From assembly GCA_021774965.1 (NCBI GenBank), contig JAJFIL010000308.1, forward strand, positions 1 through 64,000: a stretch of 64,000 bases of DNA. Reading direction: 5' to 3'. The notes under the pieces were generated by a model. The model had not been told where the DNA came from, did not search any database, and worked only from the letters and a program-made list of their open reading frames with translations. Both the position numbers and the translations under genes were made by a program. The DNA comes from Alphaproteobacteria bacterium. GTDB taxonomy: Bacteria; Pseudomonadota; Alphaproteobacteria; JAJFIK01. Below, in pieces: positions 53,019 through 60,856 of this stretch. Within the stretch, counting starts at the first letter, position 1. Every line of letters starts with the position of its first letter.

Positions 53019-53978
53019 ATGACGTATCTGGGTATTCTTGCCGGGCTGGTGATGCTGGCTGTCGGGGGCGACATATTAATCAGAGGTGCGGTCTCCCTGG
53101 CCAAGGGCCTGGGCATGTCGCCGTTGATCATCGGGCTTACCGTGGTGGCGTTCGGCACTTCGGCGCCGGAAATGATTGCCAGCCTGCGGGCCGCCTACCT
53201 GGGCGCGCCAGGTATCGCCGTGGGCAATATCATGGGCTCGAACATTGCCAACATCCTGCTCATCCTGGGGGTCGCAGCTCTCATCACACCGCTCTCTGCC
53301 GACAAGAAAGGTTTCAGGCGGGATGCCACGGCGCTCACTGTCTCGGCGCTGTTTTTCATGTTTGCCATCCTGTGGGGCGAGGCCAGCCGCCTCTGGGGCA
53401 TTGTCGCCGTAACGATGCTGAATACCTACATCATCGTGGCTTACCGCAGTGGCCGCGAATTTGGCGAAGAAGGGGTCATCACCACGGAGGCCCGCTTTGC
53501 CGAACGGCATCTGAAATTTGATCTCGCCCTGTTGACCGATGTGGGCATTCTCATTGCCGGGTTTGTGATCTTGGGCTTTGGCGGCGACATGCTGGTGCGT
53601 TCCTCGGTGACCGTAGCGCGGGAATGGGGCCTGTCTGAAACCTTCATTGGACTGACAATCGTGGCGCTGGGCACCTCGGCACCGGAACTGGTGGTTTCTA
53701 TTCTGGCAGCCCTTAAACGCCAGACCGATGTGGCCCTGGGCAACATCATCGGCTCGAACCTCTTTAATGTGCTCGCGGTGCTGGGGGTGACGTCGATCGC
53801 CATCCCCATCCCCATCGGCGGCGGCCTGGCAGGGTTCGATATCTGGGTCATGCTGGCAGCTACCGCACTACTGGTGTGGGTCGCCTGGTCAGATTACAAG
53901 ATCACCCGTCGCGAGGGCTTCGTGCTTCTGGCGTGTTATGTGGCATACCTCGGCCTGAAGCTGGCACTGTTTTTGTAG
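53019..53978 (+). CDS. CaCA-family cation antiporter (YrbG-like sodium/calcium exchanger)
   Basis: Inner-membrane antiporter of 319 residues, about ten predicted helices arranged as two inverted halves. Each half has the alpha-repeat: GTSAPEMIASLRAA with GNIMGSNIANILLILG in the first, and GTSAPELVVSILAAL with GNIIGSNLFNVLAVLG in the second. Length matches bacterial YrbG-type proteins. It probably exchanges Ca2+ or another cation for Na+ or H+. Last gene of the plus-strand run that starts at 49182; followed by a rearranged copy of the dispersed repeat. Confidence 0.93.
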   Translation: MTYLGILAGLVMLAVGGDILIRGAVSLAKGLGMSPLIIGLTVVAFGTSAPEMIASLRAAYLGAPGIAVGNIMGSNIANILLILGVAALITPLSADKKGFRRDATALTVSALFFMFAILWGEASRLWGIVAVTMLNTYIIVAYRSGREFGEEGVITTEARFAERHLKFDLALLTDVGILIAGFVILGFGGDMLVRSSVTVAREWGLSETFIGLTIVALGTSAPELVVSILAALKRQTDVALGNIIGSNLFNVLAVLGVTSIAIPIPIGGGLAGFDIWVMLAATALLVWVAWSDYKITRREGFVLLACYVAYLGLKLALFL

Positions 53979-54002
53979 GGGGTTTGGAGTGTTTGATGTA
54001 GT

Positions 54003-54133
54003 CCCTTCCCCCCCCTTGCGGGGGAAGGTTAGGATGGGGGGGCACCGAAGGCGCATCAGGATCGCTGATGGCCTTCCACCCCCACCCGGCGCGCTTCGCT
54101 TGCCGACCTCCCCCGTCAAGGGGGAGGTGATTT
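54003..54133. repeat. Rearranged interior of the MITE-like element
   Basis: The two GC-rich stem modules of the elements at 32110 and 47504 occur here, but in swapped order and without recognisable terminal inverted repeats: one with CTTCCCCC/GGGGGAAGG and one with GACCTCCCCC/GGGGGAGGT, joined by a spacer of about 50 bp. The orientation is opposite to the other copies. It sits 25 bp after the antiporter stop codon and may act as its terminator region. Confidence 0.55.
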
Positions 54134-54269
54134 AGGTAAGCTGGTATGTTTGAGCCTAACAAGTGCCTTTGTATTGTGTCACAAGATGCTGCGACCTAAC
54201 AATGTATAGCCGAGAGCGTGTTGTTCCGCCTACTTTAGAGCCCATGCCCCGAAAATTTGAGGAATCGCT

Positions 54270-54874
54270 ATGCCCAAAATGGCAATTATTTCTCCGTATA
54301 CCCATAAACCCATGAGCGCGGAGGTCATCGGTCATTACAATCACTTTCATGACCCGAGTGATCTTTCATATGAAATGGTTTACTGAGATGTGCGGAAACG
54401 GGTAAGCCAATCCTTGTTTCCCGCGAAATCTACAATGAAGTAGATATGTCGGACCCATACATCGTTTACCCAACTTCTGCGAAGGAGCTGAACGAGCAGG
54501 TTCCTGAAGAGGTTCACTATTACTTTAATGAAGCGCAGAAATGTATTGGCGCAAATGCAAACACTGCTGCAGTTGTAATGTGTCGAGCGGCCCTCGAAGC
54601 AATCGCAAAATCAAAGCTCACTGGCACCCCATCAAAGAAGCCTCTTGCGAAAATGGTCGCGGAGCTGAAAGCGCAGAATACAATTAACAATGACTTGGAA
54701 GAATGGTTTGACGGCCTAAGGGTTCTTGGGAACAAGGGGGCGCATGCGTCTGGGCATAAGCCGACTAAACGAGATGCCGCCGACGCGGTTGATTTCGTCC
54801 TTGCCCTATCGGACTACATTTTTACCTACAAACAAAAATTCGACGACTTTAAGAAACGTCAATCTGGCTCATAA
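54270..54874 (+). pseudogene. DUF4145-domain protein gene, apparently frameshifted
   Basis: The intact downstream frame (54446–54874) encodes 142 residues of a DUF4145 domain, with CRAALEAIAK, DLEEWFDGLRVLGNKGAHAS and the AVDFVLALSDYIFTY end. Upstream of its ATG the same frame stays open to 54374 and reads LRCAETGKPILVSREIYNEVD, the expected metal-ribbon-like N-terminal part. The beginning lies in another frame: ATG 54270 (after GAGGAA) reads MPKMAIISPYTHKP … DPSDLSYEMVY and stops at 54384. One missing base near 54374–54383, for example a T in GGTTTA, would join them into about 202 residues. The 142-residue form could be expressed alone. Function unknown. Confidence 0.65.
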
Positions 54875-55681
54875 CGTGATATCCATCAACACCGGCACGT
54901 GGTCCGACGGCCTCTCCCATCCCCTCGCATCTGTCAGGATACGGATGTTTCCTGATGCTTCGGCCAGAGCCGGGGTGACCCAGATGTGATCCAGTCTGCG
55001 GCCTTTGTTCGCTGCGCGCCAGTCCTTCGCGCGATATGACCACCAGGTGTAAAGCTTTTCAGGTTCCGGGGTTTCTTCCCGCATCACGTCCACCCATTTG
55101 TGGGAGGCCTGAAGGGCGTCCATGTGTTCTACCTCGATAGGTGTATGGCTGACAGTTTTAAGAAGCTGCTTGTGGCCCCAGACGTCGTGTTCCCGCGGGG
55201 CGATGTTAAGATCCCCCACCATCACCAGTTTGTTTTTCGTCTTTGTACGTCGTTTGCCGAACATCTCCGTCATCTCGGTTAGGAAATCCAGCTTGTGAGC
55301 AAACTTTTCATTCACGGCGCGGTCGGGCTCGTCGCCTCCCGCAGGCACATAAAAATTGTGCAGCTCAAGGCCTTCGTGGGGCCCGCCGTCCAACGTTACC
55401 GCCACATGGCGGCTGTCGCCTTTTTCGCAAAAGTCGCGCTTGGTGGTTTTGGCAAAGGGCACGCGGCTGACGGTGGCGACCCCGTGATAGCCCTTCTGGC
55501 CATTTACGGCGATATGCTCATAGCCCATTTCCGCGAAGGCTTTGGTAGGAAAGGAGCCATCTTCGCATTTGATTTCCTGCAAACAGAGGATATCGGGGGC
55601 ATAGCCCTTGAGCAGGTCTTTAACCAGCTCGATGCGCAGGCGAACGGAATTGATGTTCCAGGTGGCGATGGTCAGCGTCAT
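54869..55681 (-). CDS. xthA: Exodeoxyribonuclease III (AP endonuclease)
   Basis: DNA-repair nuclease that removes 3' blocking groups and cleaves at abasic sites. The 270-residue protein has the exonuclease III fold motifs: IATWNINSVR, LCLQEIKCEDG (catalytic glutamate), YHGVATVSR, NFYVPAGGD, MVGDLNIAP (catalytic aspartate/asparagine), RLDHIWVTP and the final SDHVPVLMDITL with the catalytic histidine. The 3' end overlaps that of the convergent DUF4145 gene by 6 bp. Its proximity to lolA and ftsK is a conserved alphaproteobacterial neighbourhood. Confidence 0.95.
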   Translation of the reverse strand: MTLTIATWNINSVRLRIELVKDLLKGYAPDILCLQEIKCEDGSFPTKAFAEMGYEHIAVNGQKGYHGVATVSRVPFAKTTKRDFCEKGDSRHVAVTLDGGPHEGLELHNFYVPAGGDEPDRAVNEKFAHKLDFLTEMTEMFGKRRTKTKNKLVMVGDLNIAPREHDVWGHKQLLKTVSHTPIEVEHMDALQASHKWVDVMREETPEPEKLYTWWSYRAKDWRAANKGRRLDHIWVTPALAEASGNIRILTDARGWERPSDHVPVLMDITL

Positions 55682-55846
55682 GAATGAGATCTCGATTGAA
55701 GGATGAGTGAGCAGGAATGTTGGCCGGTAAACAAGTTGGTAAAACTAAATGCAAACGGAGGTAAAACTTTGTTCACGAGATTGCATTTCGTTTTTACTTG
55801 AGCCGACGGTCCGAAAAACTTGACCCCGCCGGCCAGGGCCCTCGGC

Positions 55847-56479
55847 TTAAAAAATATTCAGGGTCATGCCCGCCACGCCCATGGGCCAGCGCCCCTGGGT
55901 GAAAAGCTGGTAGCGGGCTGAGAAAGGGTGGTCCTCCTCGCCGGCCAGAAGCACCAGCATGGCGGTGTGGGTGGCCTGGACGGCGGCGCCCACCGCCGCA
56001 GTCAGGATCTCCCGGTCTTCCAGATCGGAAAGATGCGCCATCTCATCAGCGGCGGCCTTGATCATGGGGGTGACCGTGGAGATGGTGAAGTTCTGAACCA
56101 CCTCAAACTCTTCGTCGCTCAAGGTCTCGAGCGCCAGCATGGTCAGATCAGCCCGCAGGCCCTCTTCTGCCGCCCAGCCGTCGCTGTCCCAGTCCAGGCT
56201 AGCTGCCGCAGCGCCAGCATCCTCCCAGCTCGAGACCCGGGCAGGTTCGGCGTGGGCAAATCCCAACCCGTCCAGGAACTGGCGGGCAGCCGCCTTGTCG
56301 TCCTTGTTCAGAACATCTCCCAGGCGCGCGAACCAAGGCACTTGGCTGGCCCCGCTGGCAAAGCGCTGGATCACCGCTATCGCAGGCTGACGCTCAATCA
56401 GCTCCTCAATCAGGGCCTGATGAAGCTCGGCCTCGTCTTCATCGTTTTCTTCAGGGTACTCAGCGGTGGGATCTTGCAT
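55847..56479 (-). CDS. Conserved hypothetical protein, acidic
   Basis: Product of 210 residues that I do not recognise. It is strongly acidic, especially at the N-terminus (EYPEENDEDEAELHQ), mostly helical, has no signal peptide, and carries possible short amphipathic helices in the last 80 residues (ILTAAVGAAVQATHTAMLVLL). Tryptophans at regular places (VPWFARLG, SSWEDAG, LDWDSDGWAA, GRWPMG) suggest a compact folded domain. It lies between xthA and a non-coding region, on the same strand as lolA, ftsK and the aminotransferase. No function can be offered. Confidence 0.7.
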   Translation of the reverse strand: MQDPTAEYPEENDEDEAELHQALIEELIERQPAIAVIQRFASGASQVPWFARLGDVLNKDDKAAARQFLDGLGFAHAEPARVSSWEDAGAAAASLDWDSDGWAAEEGLRADLTMLALETLSDEEFEVVQNFTISTVTPMIKAAADEMAHLSDLEDREILTAAVGAAVQATHTAMLVLLAGEEDHPFSARYQLFTQGRWPMGVAGMTLNIF

Positions 56480-56661
56480 AGGGTCAGCTTGCTTGGCGTT
56501 CGGGGTGAAATCAGAAGAGCCCGCTTGTAATGGTATCTGGCGCTGCCGTCACCACCTCTTAGTTGGGCCAGGTAGGCCCTCGTAATTGGTGTGCCTTGGC
56601 AAGCAGTAAAATTTGACGCTTTTTTATTGACTGTGTTGCGAACACCTAAGCCAGGCCCCCA

Positions 56662-56812
56662 TAAAAATGGCGCCCGACTTAGGGCTAGTCGGGCGCCGAT
56701 ATGCGCGTCTAAGCGCTCGGCACTGGGAGGGGATGTTCCAGTGCCTCCGAACGGCCCGAGGATCTGCAAGCGGGGGGGCAACGCTGATCCGTTGGTTCTG
56801 CCGTTCGGCAAC
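56662..56812 (-). ncRNA. Candidate small RNA with its own promoter and terminator
   Basis: Reading the minus strand, a promoter-like pair TTGCCA (56842–56847) and TACATT (56819–56824) is separated by exactly 17 bp. Downstream come three stem-loops: CCGAACGGC/GCCGTTCGG (56800–56808 with 56747–56755) enclosing a bulged inner hairpin, then GGCACTGG/CCAGTGCC (56738–56745 with 56719–56726), then the perfect 11-bp GGCGCCCGACT/AGTCGGGCGCC (56687–56697 with 56669–56679) followed by ATTTTTATG. The predicted transcript is about 150 nt. No protein frame explains this. I do not recognise it as 6S, tmRNA, SRP RNA or RNase P RNA. Confidence 0.65.
56669..56697 (-). terminator. Rho-independent terminator of the candidate small RNA
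   Basis: Perfect 11-bp GC-rich stem with the 7-base loop AGCCCTA (minus strand), followed on that strand by ATTTTT. No protein-coding gene ends nearby on this strand; the next one, at 56479, starts downstream of it. Confidence 0.85.
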
Positions 56813-56818
56813 GAAATT

Positions 56819-56847
56819 AATGTACCAAAAAACCACCCGTTTGGCAA
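56819..56847 (-). promoter_or_regulatory. Predicted sigma-70-type promoter of the candidate small RNA
   Basis: TTGCCA and TACATT hexamers with a 17-bp spacer, placed so that transcription would begin about 8 bases before the first stem of the small RNA. Confidence 0.55.
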
Positions 56848-57080
56848 TGCTTTTCTCAGGGTTTCTGCGGGGTTGAGGGCCTCTCTGGGCCTTGGCAGAA
56901 GGCCTCATGCGCGTGCCGCGTGTTGGCTCTGGGGCGCTTGGGGTTGTGCTTCGGTCGCCACAAGTGTGTTATCAAATGGTTAACGTGCGACACGCGGGAT
57001 TCAGAATTTGCCGGAAATTGGCGGTCTTCAGAGTCGTGAGACAGGCTTTGAATCGGTGAATTCTGTTAATGATATTTATG

Positions 57081-57200
57081 CAACAACTTAAGGAAAAAAC
57101 CTTTTCGGGTTGTTGGGCCGGGTGATCAAGTTCTCGTCTGGCGAGTGAAAAAAAACTAAGGGCGGTCAATCACCCGGCTATTTGGGGCCTCTTGGAAGAG
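57081..57200. other. Structured non-coding stretch of unknown function
   Basis: On the plus strand this region has the stem CAACAAC/GTTGTTG (57081–57087 with 57109–57115) with an inner AAGG/CCTT pair, directly followed by a 10-bp stem GCCGGGTGAT/ATCACCCGGC (57117–57126 with 57169–57178) enclosing CTCG/CGAG. A third stem, CCTCT/AGAGG (57187–57200), covers a Shine–Dalgarno-like AAGAGGAG in front of a 9-codon ATG frame (57204). It could be a leader RNA or another small RNA. The eight-A run at 57148–57155 would be a T-run on the minus strand. Nothing else is seen in 56848–57241. Confidence 0.4.
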
Positions 57201-57241
57201 GAGTGATGGCGGTCAAAGCTCTCAAAGAGCCTTGAGACACC

Positions 57242-57334
57242 TTAAGCCAAGCCATTCTGAAGGCCTGAGTAGAGAACAGCAAAGAAGCCAACGGCTGCTG
57301 CGCTGTAAAAGAAGGTGGTGAAGGTGGCTCTCAT
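57242..57334 (-). CDS. Putative 30-residue single-span membrane peptide
   Basis: Short frame beginning MRATFTTFFYSA and ending LQNGLA before a TAA stop. The middle (FFYSAAAVGFFAVLYSG) is hydrophobic and long enough to cross the membrane once. The ATG is preceded by AAGGA with eight bases of spacing, a good ribosome-binding site, and a T-rich tract follows downstream on the same strand. The complementary plus-strand frame is also hydrophobic but lacks such a start. Small membrane peptides often attach to larger complexes; no partner is evident. Conservation would decide whether it is real. Confidence 0.45.
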   Translation of the reverse strand: MRATFTTFFYSAAAVGFFAVLYSGLQNGLA

Positions 57335-57504
57335 CGGTCTGGTCCTTGTCCTGGTCTTTCTGGGGGCGGGCCTCTCTGGCCACAACAGGGAGATGGGCGC
57401 GGGCGGGCTCAGAGACATCACAAAACGAGGGAGGCATTTTGTTGCCCCTATTTGCATCCAGGCAAAGGTCTCTGAAAAAGCCCTGAAAACTGCGCGATTT
57501 AACG

Positions 57505-57537
57505 AAAAAAGGCCGACCAGTTTGGGGCTGATCGGCC
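57505..57537 (-). terminator. Rho-independent terminator downstream of lolA
   Basis: On the minus strand, stem GGCCGATCAG / CTGGTCGGCC (10 bp, one G·T pair), loop CCCCAAA, then six T residues. It lies 138 bp beyond the lolA stop and would end the ftsK–lolA transcript. The flanking stretches 57335–57504 and 57538–57674 hold no credible gene. Confidence 0.88.
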
Positions 57538-57674
57538 AAGGGTTTGGTTTGGAGGATCGCTTTGGGCGATCAAGACCATGTACTGGTCATGAGCCAAACA
57601 TGCCTGTTTCCGCCCAGAGGCGATAGGCAAATTCAATCGACAATTTTGCTGGTGATGGGATCTGGTCGAAGCGC

Positions 57675-58319
57675 CTAGTTGAAAATATCGCTGTCGTCAT
57701 AGTCGGGAAAGCGAAACAGGTCCCGGGGCAGATCCTCGACCTCTGTCACGTCGCGCAAAGCCACCGTGGTCCGGCGCCCTTGAGCATCCACAACCACCCA
57801 TTGGCGCAGCTCCAGGCCCGGGTCAGAGAAGATCATGGTCAATTGACCCTGGGCAAAGCCGCTGTCCTCTGTGGCCACAATATGAAGCTGGCCCGGCACT
57901 CGCTCAACGGCTGTGATATTGGCATCCGAGGTCAAATCGACTTCCCGGCGCAGGAGAACCCGAAGCGGGGTGGAGCCGATGGGATATTGGCTCACGGTCT
58001 CCATCTCTGAGTTGTCGATGCCCACAAAGCTGCCGTTGGAAATAAAGGTCAGCGGGATCGGCGCGTCATATTCAAACCGCATGCGCGTGCGCTCGGCGAT
58101 ATAGAAGTTGCCTTCCGAATAGCCGCCGCCTGTATCCGAAATCTGGATGAAGCGCCCGGAAAGAAAGCCTATTCCGTTGAGATACTGGTTCACCCGCTCA
58201 AGATCAGCGATATCCTGGGCCGAAAAATTACCCTGCGCGCTGGCCGGTATTGATGAGCCCAGCACCGAAAACCCAAGTATAACAGCGACCGTCAGCCGCT
58301 TTAGCCCGGTTAAAAACAC
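57675..58319 (-). CDS. lolA: Outer-membrane lipoprotein carrier protein LolA family
   Basis: Periplasmic chaperone that carries lipoproteins from the LolCDE complex to the outer membrane. About 214 residues: signal peptide ending ASA, then the LolA fold, with LSGRFIQISDTGGGYSEGNFYIAERTRMRFEYDAP as the conserved core (key parts SGRFIQ and RMRFEYDAP), LRQWVVVDAQGRRTTVAL and a C-terminal FRFPDYD. I choose the GTG at 58319, seven bases after AAGGA; the TTG at 58325 is too close to that sequence. Downstream of ftsK, a conserved alphaproteobacterial pairing. Confidence 0.88.
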   Translation of the reverse strand: MFLTGLKRLTVAVILGFSVLGSSIPASAQGNFSAQDIADLERVNQYLNGIGFLSGRFIQISDTGGGYSEGNFYIAERTRMRFEYDAPIPLTFISNGSFVGIDNSEMETVSQYPIGSTPLRVLLRREVDLTSDANITAVERVPGQLHIVATEDSGFAQGQLTMIFSDPGLELRQWVVVDAQGRRTTVALRDVTEVEDLPRDLFRFPDYDDSDIFN

Positions 58320-58403
58320 GTCCAAATCCTTGTTAAGCGCCCTGCTTGAGCGTGACCTTGGCCTGCCAGTGTGACGAAATCTAGTCCGTTGGAGCAGAAC
58401 TCT

Positions 58404-60821
58404 CTAAAACTCACTGTGATCAGAGATCAGAACTTCGCGCTTGCCCGCATGGTTTGGCCCGGAAATCACCCCTTGCTCTTCCATCTGTTCAATGATCCGT
58501 GCTGCGCGATTGTAGCCAATCTGCAGCTTGCGCTGAATGTAAGAGGTCGAGGCCTTGCGATCCCGGGCCACGATCTGCACCGCCTGATCGTAAAGCTCGT
58601 CGCCGTTATTGCCGCCGCCAAAGCCGCCCAGGCCATCTTCGCCTGGTTCAGGATCTCGGGTGACGTCTTCAATATAATCAGGGCGACCCTGCTTTTTCAG
58701 CGCCTTGACCACGGTTTCCACTTCATCATCAGAAACAAAAGGCCCGTGAACGCGGCGAATGCGTCCGCCGCCTGCCATGTACAGCATGTCGCCCTGGCCC
58801 AGCAGTTGCTCAGCGCCTTGTTCGCCCAGCACCGTGCGACTGTCGATCTTGGAAGAAACCTGGAACGAAATCCGCGTCGGGAAGTTGGCCTTGATGGTGC
58901 CGGTTATCACGTCTACGGAAGGTCTCTGCGTCGCGGTGACCAGGTGAATGCCTGCCGCCCGCGCCATCTGAGCCAGGCGCTGAACCGCACCTTCAATGTC
59001 TTTGCCGGCCACCATCATCAGGTCTGCCATCTCATCGATTACCACAACGATAAACGGCATGGTCTCCGGTGCGATGGTTTCAGTCTCGTACAAAGGTGCG
59101 CCGGTTTCTTTGTCAAACCCGGTCTGCACCGTGCGAGTGAGTTCCTCGCCATTGGCGGCTGCCTCGGTTACGCGATCATTGAAGCCCTGAATGTTCCGCA
59201 CCCCAAGTTTCGACATGCGGCGGTAGCGATCTTCCATCTCGCGCACGGTCCACTTGAGCGCCACGACTGCTTTCTTTGGATCCGTCACAACAGGGGTCAG
59301 TAGATGCGGGATGCCGTCATAAACGGATAGTTCCAGCATCTTGGGATCAATGAGGATCATCTTACAGCGGTCCGGCGGCATACGGTACAGCAACGACAGG
59401 ATCATGGTGTTGATGGCAACGGACTTACCAGACCCGGTGGTGCCCGCGATCAGCAAGTGCGGCATGGTGGTGAGGTCTGCGATGATCGGCTCGCCGCCAA
59501 TCCCTTTGCCGAGTGAAAGTGCAAGTTTCGACGCGGTGCTTTCATAAGCAGCCGTGGAAAGAAGTTCGCGCAGGCTTACAGATTCGCGCCGTGCATTTGG
59601 CAGCTCAATCCCGATCACACTCTTGCCCGGTACAACGGCAACCCGAGCAGAAATGGCGCTCATGGAGCGGGCGATGTCGTCGGCCAGACCGATGACGCGG
59701 GATGCCTTGATCCCGGCAGCAGGCTCCAGCTCATACAAAGTGACCACAGGGCCGGGGCGCACATTGGTGATCTCCCCGCGCACACCATAATCATTGAGAA
59801 CAGATTCAAGCAGCTTGGCATTCTGATGAAGCGCATCGTCGGTGACTTCGCCGCCAATGGCAGGCGCAGGCTTGGACAGGAAATTCAGCGACGGCAATTT
59901 ATAATCATCCCCTACCAAATCCAGTGTGGGTTGGGCATCAGCGGCAACGCGCTTGCTTTCGCGTGCCTTGCGTTGACTGCGCGTTACTTTAGGCGCGCGG
60001 CCTCGGCCCGGCTCAACCTCTGGGTCGGGCGCTCTCTGTCCTGGAACGGGCGCGCGAATGCCAGTTGGCTCGATCCGATCTCTTACTTCGCGAGGGCCAT
60101 TGGGCTCGGCCCGTTGGCGTGGCTCAATACGTGTGCGGGTATCTGCGCGGGCGCTCCGGTTCGCCTGCCGCTCAAGAACGAAGTCCTCAACAAAGTCGTA
60201 CACGGACCAAAACAAGTTAGCCAGAACTGCGCCAATCTCGTAGATGTCATTGCGGCGCAGGCCCATGGCAAAACTAGCAGCAAGAATGCCAAGGGCAAAA
60301 AAGAGCGTTCCCACAATACCCATGCCCCAATTGGCAAGCGAAAGGCCCGCCAATGCGGCAAGGCCTTGCACGCCAGTGATGATTCCGAGGCCCAATAGGC
60401 CGCCCTGACCTGAGCTCAAAGGTTCGGGTGCAGCAAACGGAAGTGTAGCTGCGGCAGCACAGATAAAGCAGACCCCAAGCGCCCAGGCGCCAACGCGCAG
60501 CCAGACAAATGGCAATGGGTCTTTGGCCATGGCAAGCCATCCCCAAACCGCAAGCGGAGCGATGAGTGCAAGACCGCCAAGCCCCAGGTTCTGCCAGACA
60601 AGATCGGCAAAGATGGCACCGGGCGCCCCCAGTATATTATGGATCACGCCACTGCCGGTGCTGTTCAAGCTCGGGTCCAGGGGCGTGTAGCTTAACATGG
60701 CCACCGCGCCAGCCAGACTGACCAGACCTAAGAAGATGCCTGTTACTTCCATCACGCGGTTCGCTACGAACTGGCTGATGATGAGAGCGATGTTTGGTCT
60801 GGTGCGAGTTCGGCGAGCCAT
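58404..60821 (-). CDS. ftsK: DNA translocase FtsK
   Basis: Septum-anchored DNA pump that clears chromosome dimers to the two daughter cells. The 805-residue protein has four N-terminal membrane helices (about 20–195), a charged Arg/Pro/Glu linker (about 220–300), and the RecA-like motor with LLIAGTTGSGKSVAINTMILSL (Walker A at about 458–466), ILIDPKMLELSVYDGIPHLL, VVVIDEMADLMM (Walker B) and VTATQRPSVDVITG. The C-terminal gamma domain with ASTSYIQRKLQIGYNRAA recognises polar DNA motifs. The linker is short compared with E. coli FtsK, as usual in alphaproteobacteria. Confidence 0.96.
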   Translation of the reverse strand: MARRTRTRPNIALIISQFVANRVMEVTGIFLGLVSLAGAVAMLSYTPLDPSLNSTGSGVIHNILGAPGAIFADLVWQNLGLGGLALIAPLAVWGWLAMAKDPLPFVWLRVGAWALGVCFICAAAATLPFAAPEPLSSGQGGLLGLGIITGVQGLAALAGLSLANWGMGIVGTLFFALGILAASFAMGLRRNDIYEIGAVLANLFWSVYDFVEDFVLERQANRSARADTRTRIEPRQRAEPNGPREVRDRIEPTGIRAPVPGQRAPDPEVEPGRGRAPKVTRSQRKARESKRVAADAQPTLDLVGDDYKLPSLNFLSKPAPAIGGEVTDDALHQNAKLLESVLNDYGVRGEITNVRPGPVVTLYELEPAAGIKASRVIGLADDIARSMSAISARVAVVPGKSVIGIELPNARRESVSLRELLSTAAYESTASKLALSLGKGIGGEPIIADLTTMPHLLIAGTTGSGKSVAINTMILSLLYRMPPDRCKMILIDPKMLELSVYDGIPHLLTPVVTDPKKAVVALKWTVREMEDRYRRMSKLGVRNIQGFNDRVTEAAANGEELTRTVQTGFDKETGAPLYETETIAPETMPFIVVVIDEMADLMMVAGKDIEGAVQRLAQMARAAGIHLVTATQRPSVDVITGTIKANFPTRISFQVSSKIDSRTVLGEQGAEQLLGQGDMLYMAGGGRIRRVHGPFVSDDEVETVVKALKKQGRPDYIEDVTRDPEPGEDGLGGFGGGNNGDELYDQAVQIVARDRKASTSYIQRKLQIGYNRAARIIEQMEEQGVISGPNHAGKREVLISDHSEF

Positions 60822-60856
60822 TTTGGTTTCCTCAAGTGGGGGCAGCTTCGGATACG

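Noticed and set aside
56591-56983. Plus-strand frame of 130 codons over the small-RNA candidate
   Set aside because: Composition is not protein-like, and the region is better explained by inverted repeats and a terminator on the other strand.
57315-57626. Plus-strand frame of 103 codons beginning with a hydrophobic stretch
   Set aside because: The hydrophobic part is the complement of the 30-residue minus-strand peptide, it runs through the lolA terminator, and no comparable start site was found.
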